Of a stretch of 20,583 nt of DNA, positions 15,679 through 20,583 are shown in pieces (the stretch's first letter is position 1; every line of letters begins with the position of its first letter). This DNA is from Flavobacteriales bacterium (lineage in GTDB: Bacteria; Bacteroidota; Bacteroidia; NS11-12g; UBA955), in contig CANHXF010000006.1 of assembly GCA_947464515.1 (NCBI GenBank), forward strand, positions 1 through 20,583, given 5' to 3'. The notes beneath the pieces were generated by a model. The model saw only the letters and a list, made by a program, of their open reading frames with translations, did no database searches and was not told where the DNA came from. The translations under genes were made by a program, and so were the position numbers.

Positions 15679-17073
15679 TCAATGTTCACCGGCTACCTCT
15701 TTGATTACTTTGCGATATTGCCCCTTGCCTATTCGCTCAAATTCACCCCCCAATAAATATCGTCTTACAGAGGAAGGAGACATATTCAGTTTTTGTCCCA
15801 ACCCCACCGCCAACGTCCAGTTAAACTCAACGGGTAGAATGTCAAAAAATCGTTGCTGCTTTGCCTGCTGTTGAATATACTTACTGCCATTTTTCATGTC
15901 CGCGACCAACATGTTTGCATGGTACAGGAGTGTGTAAGCGATTTCACCAGAAATCTCCAAGTCGCTAGATTGAATTTTTATCTCACTTTTCTTGTCCCGC
16001 TTTATTTGAGAGTAATACCTCATGGTTGTAAACACCATCGACATTCGAAAACAAATCAATCCCAATCGATGGATGGTGGCCAGGATTGGCGTCCCAGAAT
16101 CCTTATGTGCCACTTGGGTAAGCAATTGAAACTGCTTGATGAATCTATCTTGATGTTCCTTCACCAAATACAACTCTAAAGCTTGGGTTTGTCCCTGTAA
16201 AAACAAATACATTTCTTTTACCATTTGTCCCACCTTACGAAAAGTGTGGCCGGGATCTGTCCCGCGATGGTCAAATACATTTCTAAAGGTTGGGACAGCA
16301 GGAAACGAGTAAAACATGAATCTGCTAAACAATCCATTCTCTGTATCGGGTATTAATCGAATGACTTGACCACGTGTCCCAGTAAGTAAAACTGATAAGC
16401 GAGGGCGCTCCACGGAAAAGTGCTCCCTATTTTGCCTTCGTTGCATCTCAACAGGTTCATGGTGAAATGATGCACGAAGTACATCGCTAAAATTCCCCCA
16501 GTCTTGCGCCAGGGCATTGGCCAAAGTATCCGCTTCAGTTGAAAACAGTATCCCTGCCCCATCATTTTCACTAAGTGTTTGAACAACAGAACTAGCGCTG
16601 TTATTCGCAGGAATGAAAAGTAATTTATAAGGCGGTTCTTTTAGCGCAGAAACATCCGCATCCTTCTGTTTTATCTTCTCGCGCTTCAACTCCTCGAATT
16701 GCTTTTTTGCAAGGGTTGTTTCTTCCAACAACATTTTATGAATTTCCATGCCCACCAAACGGGTCCAACTCAACACACCTTTTCCCGAACCAGCCGGGGC
16801 TTCAATGAATGTATACAAATTGGGCGACACCCATTTGCGGTCGTAAAACCCTATTACATTGGGCATGCAACCAGAAAGTACCGTGAGCGTACCCAATAGC
16901 AAAATATCCCGCTCATACGGATTATCAATGGTCGTAAATAAATCTCTCAGCGGTTCAGGTAAATTATCATAAATACTATTCGACAGTGTGGATCTCAGCT
17001 GATCCTGATAGCCTGGCAATAGGAATAATTCCTCTTCAGCCATTGTGTTATGTTTTAAACCGTGCATAATCAT
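15679..17073 (-). CDS. DUF3987-type P-loop ATPase (primase-associated helicase-like)
   Basis: 464 residues resembling DUF3987 proteins, found in Bacteroidota mobile elements and phage satellites as primase-associated helicase-like ATPases. Visible: the preceding helix-rich NLPEPLRDLFTTIDNPYERD, then Walker A APAGSGKG (92-99), a Walker B-like GILFSTEAD, SVLLTGT as a sensor strand, and a C-terminal helical and winged-helix-like part (PVEFNWTLAVGLGQKLNMSP, then SSVRRYLLGG). Probably unwinds or primes DNA during replication of the element. Start ATG 17073 overlaps the upstream stop as ATGA; ATG 17043 (MAEEELFLLPG) is an alternative and matches the usual family start better. No primase domain is fused, so a host or phage primase may be used. 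Confidence 0.75.
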   Translation of the reverse strand: MIMHGLKHNTMAEEELFLLPGYQDQLRSTLSNSIYDNLPEPLRDLFTTIDNPYERDILLLGTLTVLSGCMPNVIGFYDRKWVSPNLYTFIEAPAGSGKGVLSWTRLVGMEIHKMLLEETTLAKKQFEELKREKIKQKDADVSALKEPPYKLLFIPANNSASSVVQTLSENDGAGILFSTEADTLANALAQDWGNFSDVLRASFHHEPVEMQRRQNREHFSVERPRLSVLLTGTRGQVIRLIPDTENGLFSRFMFYSFPAVPTFRNVFDHRGTDPGHTFRKVGQMVKEMYLFLQGQTQALELYLVKEHQDRFIKQFQLLTQVAHKDSGTPILATIHRLGLICFRMSMVFTTMRYYSQIKRDKKSEIKIQSSDLEISGEIAYTLLYHANMLVADMKNGSKYIQQQAKQQRFFDILPVEFNWTLAVGLGQKLNMSPSSVRRYLLGGEFERIGKGQYRKVIKEVAGEH

Positions 17074-17429
17074 CGCTTTAATGGTTTATCCTGGACATAT
17101 CGCAATGCCTCGCGCTGAATATTTTTCTCTTGCTCGTGTTTGCCTGAATTCAACCATTCCTGAAGTTCACCCTTGCGAAATAGAATCTTCTTTCCATTCT
17201 TATAGAAGGGAATTTTTCTTCTACTCGTCATGGAGTACAAAGTCTGTTTGGCAATGTGCAGAAACTCCGCAGCCTGATCGGCATTGAGTATTTCCGATTT
17301 TAAATTGTTCTCTGCCAATTCTGTGATGGCAGTTTCTTGATGCTGTTCTAATGCAACTTGAACAGCTTCATTCACCAACTCTGTGATGAATGCTTGTAAG
17401 TGAGTAATACTTTCTTTCATATGAAACAT
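17070..17429 (-). CDS. HTH_17 (excisionase-family) DNA-binding protein
   Basis: 119 residues. The N-terminal helical segment (LQAFITELVNEAVQVALEQH) is followed by an HTH_17 domain at about 47-94: ILNADQAAEFLHIAKQTLYS, then MTSRRKIPFYKNGKKILFRK. A basic C-terminal tail follows. Such proteins commonly precede DUF3987/primase genes in Bacteroidota elements, acting as regulators or excision factors. Its stop overlaps the ATPase start (ATGA), indicating translational coupling. ATG 17420 is a possible second start. Confidence 0.75.
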   Translation of the reverse strand: MFHMKESITHLQAFITELVNEAVQVALEQHQETAITELAENNLKSEILNADQAAEFLHIAKQTLYSMTSRRKIPFYKNGKKILFRKGELQEWLNSGKHEQEKNIQREALRYVQDKPLKR

Positions 17430-17668
17430 TTACTCACCCTTCATCAAAAAAAGAACCATGCCAAATTTTTGGTTACCTTTTTTTAGTTATCGATTTTTAG
17501 AGGGTTCATGTTGCTCCAACCTCGGTGCATTTTCAGTTCAGAAGTGTCCGAATTTGTCTAAAATTGCGCAATGATTAAGTGAACTGCGCAAATTCAAGCA
17601 AATTAGGTTCGAATCCCTAACACACTGACATTCAGACAATTTGTCACTGACATTTTTCATTTTTCCTG
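17430..17668. other. Intergenic region between replication module and integrase; candidate recombinase-binding repeats
   Basis: 239 bases without a gene. It contains TTAGG-TTCGAATC-CCTAA (17603-17620), a hairpin with a tRNA-T-arm-like loop; two direct copies of ACTGACATT (17624-17632 and 17646-17654); and the perfect 11-bp palindrome GACAATTTGTC (17635-17645) between them. They lie within 70 bases of the integrase stop, a common place for integrase arm or core sites. The tRNA-like loop could be an att core, but no full tRNA is present and no second copy was found. Confidence 0.35.
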
Positions 17669-18802
17669 TCAATTATTGTCAGATTTTATACCCAATTGAA
17701 TACTCTTCATTGCTTTTGTTTTCGTTGAATCCATCACCTTACCATAAATCTGTGTAGTATGAATGTGTTTGTGTCCTAAGAGTTTTGAAACGGTATAGAT
17801 ATCGGTACCTTCCGCTAGCTGTAACGTGGCAAATGTGTGTCTGAAATTATGGAATGTGATCTTCTTGCGAATACCTGCCCGTTGCAACCAACGATTCAAG
17901 TTTGCATAGTCGCGTTGAAAATTGTAATCTCCAAAAATCAGTTCAGCACTCTCTTCATATTTCCCCAATAAGCTCAATGCTTCATCCGATATGGGAAGAG
18001 TCTCCATCGCTTTGGTTTTACTCTGTGTAAAGCGAATGAAATAACCCATATTCTCAGAATGCTGAATCTGTTCACCACGAAGTTTGGTGACATCACCCAG
18101 TCGCAATCCAGTGAGTGCAGAAAACATGCAGGTGCGTTTTAACAATTCAGATTCAACAGGTGTGTTGTAGAGTTTAATCAGCTCCTCCTTTGTTAGAAAC
18201 TCTCTGTAAGTTTCAGGCTGCTGCACACCTTTTACGGCATCAAATGGATTACTGATCATGTGACCAAATACCATAGCCTCCCTAACCGTTGCTCGCAGCT
18301 TGTTGTAGTAGGTATAACAGGAATTTTGAGAGATGCGCATTTTAGGTGAATTAATACGCGTGGCTTTTTTCTCTAGAAACTCTTTGTACTCATTGATAAA
18401 CTGCGGTGTGATATCACCGAAATTGCATTGCCCTTTACAAAACTGAAGGAATGTTTTGTAGGATGCCACCCAGCCGCCATGATTATTGGGATTGTCCTCC
18501 CATTTTTTAAGCTGTTTTTCATAGAAAGGCAAAAAATCGTCAAATTCCGAACTTCTCTTTATTCCAAACCTACCAGCCAACCTATCCACTTGACGATTGG
18601 CGGCAATGGTTCGGGCCAATGTTTCCAAATCACGATTGTGGCGCTTTTCTATCTCGTCTCTCGGGGGACTGTAGAGATACATATTGAGGTATTCCCACCG
18701 GGTAATTTTACCACTTTCGGGATGAATAATTGGTGGACAGTGATCTAAGTAAAGGCTGATCCGGCCTGTCTTTAATAGACGTTTTCTAAGTGTAACTTTC
18801 AT
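17669..18802 (-). CDS. Tyrosine recombinase/integrase
   Basis: 377-residue phage-type integrase of the Bacteroidota mobile-element group. The N-terminal arm-binding region is residues 1-100 (VTLRKRLLKTGRISLYLDHC), the SAM-like core-binding domain about 105-200, and the catalytic domain from about 205. Catalytic residues visible: Arg234 (TGLRLGD), Lys262 (TQSKTK), His318 and Arg321 (HNFRHTFA), His344 (LLGHKHIHTT) and Tyr353 (IYGKV). All are present, so the enzyme should be active. It begins 2 bases after the stop of the zinc-finger/HTH gene, so they form one transcript reading away from mnmE. It would integrate and excise the element; its attachment site is not proven, but the 3' end of mnmE is adjacent. 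Confidence 0.9.
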   Translation of the reverse strand: MKVTLRKRLLKTGRISLYLDHCPPIIHPESGKITRWEYLNMYLYSPPRDEIEKRHNRDLETLARTIAANRQVDRLAGRFGIKRSSEFDDFLPFYEKQLKKWEDNPNNHGGWVASYKTFLQFCKGQCNFGDITPQFINEYKEFLEKKATRINSPKMRISQNSCYTYYNKLRATVREAMVFGHMISNPFDAVKGVQQPETYREFLTKEELIKLYNTPVESELLKRTCMFSALTGLRLGDVTKLRGEQIQHSENMGYFIRFTQSKTKAMETLPISDEALSLLGKYEESAELIFGDYNFQRDYANLNRWLQRAGIRKKITFHNFRHTFATLQLAEGTDIYTVSKLLGHKHIHTTQIYGKVMDSTKTKAMKSIQLGIKSDNN

Positions 18803-18804
18803 AA

Positions 18805-19170
18805 CTATTTGTTTTTTAATAATTTATCTAATTCTTCACGGAGGATTAATCGCCTCGTTCCAATGGAAAAAGTGCGGATTTTATTCACTTTAATCATTCT
18901 TTGCACTGTCCATCGGCTCACTCCGAGCAACAAACTCACTTCATTTATGCTTAAAACCTCCCTCGCTTGCAGCATCACAACGGGAGCTGTTAATTGGCTC
19001 TTTAAGAGTGTCTTATCCTGGAGTAATTTCTCCTGTCTTTTGTTCTCTTTATAGCCCCTGGAGCCACATTTGTGAGAGCAGTACAAAGTGGTGCTTTTCC
19101 TTGCCAAGAACACTTCTTGACAGAAAACACAAATTTTCGAATATGGATGTTTACTAGCAGTCATTGTCAT
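18805..19170 (-). CDS. Zinc-ribbon plus HTH_17 regulator/excisionase upstream of integrase
   Basis: 121 residues from ATG 19170 (MTMTASKHPYSKICVFC). The frame stays open to 19371, but the extra 67 codons run through tandem 10-bp repeats and the promoter and look like chance. N-terminal zinc ribbon: CVFC, then about 18 residues, then YCSHKC (a C-x2-C…C-x3-C pattern). C-terminal HTH_17: VLSINEVSLLLGVSRWTVQR, then MIKVNKIRTFSIGTRRLILR. Such proteins next to integrases in Bacteroidota act as excision or regulatory factors. Two bases separate it from the integrase. The upstream repeats at 19181-19220 and 19263-19298 are candidate operators. Confidence 0.7.
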   Translation of the reverse strand: MTMTASKHPYSKICVFCQEVFLARKSTTLYCSHKCGSRGYKENKRQEKLLQDKTLLKSQLTAPVVMLQAREVLSINEVSLLLGVSRWTVQRMIKVNKIRTFSIGTRRLILREELDKLLKNK

Positions 19171-19180
19171 TTCGCCGATA

Positions 19181-19220
19181 TGGTGCAGCGTGGTGCACGG
19201 TGGTGCAGCATGGTGCAGCG
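19181..19220. repeat. Four tandem 10-bp repeats (TGGTGCAnnn)
   Basis: TGGTGCAGCG, TGGTGCACGG, TGGTGCAGCA and TGGTGCAGCG follow each other without gaps; a fifth TGGTGCA appears alone at 19303. They sit in the leader of the regulator-integrase operon, 11 bases before its start at 19170. They may bind the zinc-ribbon/HTH protein, the integrase arm domain, or shape the mRNA leader. Confidence 0.6.
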
Positions 19221-19262
19221 TGTAGCATCTTTTTTTGTTACGTTCGGAATTTGTTGCTGAAA

Positions 19263-19300
19263 TGTTGCTCAAAATATCTGGTGTACAGATGAGCAACAAA
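19263..19300 (-). promoter_or_regulatory. Promoter of the integrase operon within an inverted repeat (candidate operator)
   Basis: On the - strand TTTG (19297-19300) and TATTTTG (19270-19276) are spaced 20 bases, close to the Bacteroidota TTTG / TAnnTTTG pattern. The inverted arms TGTTGCTC (19263-19270) and GAGCAACA (19291-19298), with inner ATCTG/CAGAT (19276-19280, 19286-19290), span both boxes, as expected for a repressor site. Another hairpin, TGGTG-caaaa-CACCA, lies at 19303-19317. Confidence 0.4.
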
Positions 19301-19353
19301 AGTGGTGCAAAACACCAAAAATGACGAAAAATGTCAGCTACCCCAAAAACGCG

Positions 19354-19378
19354 AAAACCCTTGCTAGGCAAGGGTTTT
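19354..19378. terminator. Terminator hairpin after mnmE
   Basis: AAAACCCTTGC-TAG-GCAAGGGTTTT, a perfect 11-bp stem with a 3-base loop, 42 bases past the mnmE stop on the - strand. The A/T-flanked GC stem works in both directions and marks the end of the mnmE transcript. Confidence 0.85.
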
Positions 19379-19420
19379 CTTTATCTTTCGTTGTTTTTAT
19401 TTATCGTTGATTATCGGCCA

Positions 19421-20583
19421 TTACTTGCCGATACAAAACTTAGAGAAAATTGATCCAAGAATTTCATCAACGCCAATCTCACCAGTAATTCCCGATAACG
19501 CACGAATGCCCTCGCGCAAGTGGAAGGCCAACAAATCGCCAGACAAACCCGAAGCCATCCCGTCCAATACCTGTTGCATTTCCGTGGCGCAATGATCCAA
19601 CGATTCGGCGTGACGTACATTCGTCACCACCGTTTGATCACCCACATCGGCCAATCCGCCCATAAATCGGGATTCCAAGGCCAAACGTAATGCCTGAACC
19701 GAAACTTTATCCATAGCCGATACAAACCAAGGCTCTTCCAACCCCAAACCCGCAACCATATCCAACCAAGGCTGTCGGTCTGCATTCCCCAACAAATCCA
19801 ACTTGTTGCAAACCACCCAAACCCGGGAAGTCTTTTGCTTCAGCATCATTAAATCCTGCTCGGCATCCGCCAGCGAACAACTGCCCATATCCAATAAATA
19901 CATCGTAGCACCCGCCTTTTCAACGTGCGAAAACGTGCGTGCAATTCCCTCCTGCTCTATCACATCCGTAGCCTCCCTGATTCCCGCGGTATCAATCAAA
20001 CGCAACATAAAACCCTCAAAATTAAGCTGCGCTTCAATGGCATCCCGAGTGGTTCCAGCAATCTCACTCACAATCGCCCTATCCTCATTCAACATCGCAT
20101 TGAACAAAGTGCTCTTCCCCGCATTCGGTCGGCCCGCCAATACCAACGCCAACCCTTTTTTTATCACATTACCCAAGGCAAACGAATCGCGAAGCGATAC
20201 TACCTCGGCTTGAATACGCTCCACCAATAATTTCAATTCACTGCGCGATGCAAACTCCACATCCTCCTCCGCAAAATCCAATTCCAACTCCACCAAACTC
20301 GTAAAGTGCAACAACCTATCCCTTAGTGCGGCTATGTCCTTCGAAAAGCCGCCTTTCAGCTGTTTTAAGGCCAAATCATGGGCGATGCGATGCTCAGAAG
20401 CAATCAAGTCGGCCACGGCCTCCGCCTGCGCCAAATCTAGTTTGCCATTCAAAAACGCCCTTTGGGTAAATTCACCCGGCTCTGCCAAACGAGCCCCACG
20501 GTCCATGTAAGCCCTCAGCACACGCGAAACAATGTATTCGCTGCCGTGAACCGAAACTTCCACCGTATCCTCACCCGTGTAAC
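19421..20583 (-). CDS. mnmE: tRNA modification GTPase MnmE (TrmE), 5' end beyond window
   Basis: MnmE, with MnmG, installs the carboxymethylaminomethyl group on wobble uridine 34 of certain tRNAs. The visible 387 residues run from the N-terminal folate-binding domain (YTGEDTVEVSVHGSEYI, then RGARLAEPGEFTQRAFLNGK, then LDLAQAEAVADLI) through the GTPase domain inserted in the helical domain: G1 AGRPNAGKST, the GTTRD G2 segment, DTAG (G3) and NKLD (G4). It ends with FCIGK, the conserved C-terminus whose Cys is needed for activity. The frame is open to the window edge, so the first about 70 residues are missing. The gene is more GC-rich than the accessory DNA. Its 3' end is a known integration site of SGI1-type islands in other bacteria; an integrase operon begins 250 bases further on. 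Confidence 0.97.
   Translation of the reverse strand, partial: YTGEDTVEVSVHGSEYIVSRVLRAYMDRGARLAEPGEFTQRAFLNGKLDLAQAEAVADLIASEHRIAHDLALKQLKGGFSKDIAALRDRLLHFTSLVELELDFAEEDVEFASRSELKLLVERIQAEVVSLRDSFALGNVIKKGLALVLAGRPNAGKSTLFNAMLNEDRAIVSEIAGTTRDAIEAQLNFEGFMLRLIDTAGIREATDVIEQEGIARTFSHVEKAGATMYLLDMGSCSLADAEQDLMMLKQKTSRVWVVCNKLDLLGNADRQPWLDMVAGLGLEEPWFVSAMDKVSVQALRLALESRFMGGLADVGDQTVVTNVRHAESLDHCATEMQQVLDGMASGLSGDLLAFHLREGIRALSGITGEIGVDEILGSIFSKFCIGK

Noticed and set aside
17595..17630. tRNA gene suggested by GGTTCGAATCC
   Set aside because: No anticodon arm, D arm or acceptor pairing around it; the loop is 8 bases rather than 7 if the TTAGG/CCTAA stem is used.
19171..19371. N-terminal extension of the zinc-ribbon/HTH protein to 19371
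   Set aside because: It would translate the mnmE terminator, promoter and tandem repeats; family similarity starts after MTMTASKH.

Overview
The window looks like Bacteroidota (Flavobacteriia/Sphingobacteriia-like) chromosomal DNA carrying an accessory region. Evidence: two secreted proteins with type IX secretion C-terminal sorting domains (one type A, one CHU_C/type B), promoters of the Bacteroidota TTTG / TAnnTTTG kind, weak or absent Shine-Dalgarno sequences, and AT-rich left-hand genes beside a visibly more GC-rich mnmE. Genes left of about 12.7 kb are on the + strand and those right of it on the - strand; the two halves converge at 12692-12712.

Left part (1-1.8 kb): a decayed stretch. 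A histidine kinase C-terminus has lost its normal end by a one-base slip in an A7 run. The NarL-type response regulator overlapping it carries an in-frame TAA 16 codons after its start. These are followed by pieces of a DnaQ-like 3'-5' exonuclease separated by a short element built from IS21-like terminal repeats. 1.9-6.0 kb holds a two-gene operon of secreted T9SS cargo proteins that overlap by ATGA.

Middle (6.4-14.6 kb): a defence-type accessory region. It contains an AbiH-family protein; two neighbouring proteins that share a nucleoside-2-deoxyribosyltransferase/TIR-like (DRHyd-type) domain, one with a helical C-terminal tail and the other with an N-terminal jelly-roll; a MerR/excisionase-like HTH protein; a cysteine-motif protein of unknown function; a frameshifted gene of unknown function; an AbiEi/DUF6088-like antitoxin whose partner is reduced to about 13 codons; and, convergent with it, an AbiL-like pair (AAA ATPase plus RloB). 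The + strand genes are spaced widely with non-coding tails, one of which folds as a two-part inverted repeat resembling an integron attC site.

Right part (14.6-19.4 kb): an integrative-element core on the - strand. It has a zinc-finger/HTH regulator and tyrosine integrase (2 bp apart), then an HTH_17 protein translationally coupled to a DUF3987-type P-loop ATPase, then an HTH/coiled-coil protein. Six 11-bp iterons follow 6 bp after the last stop codon. No relaxase or conjugation gene is visible, so the layout (int, regulator, replication-type ATPase, iterons, defence cargo) looks more like a phage satellite or replicative genomic island than a conjugative element. It abuts the 3' end of mnmE (19421 to the window edge), whose last codons are the known attachment site of SGI1-type islands. 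My best candidate for something undescribed is this integrase/DUF3987/iteron island with AbiL cargo, together with the adjacent paired DRHyd-like proteins.
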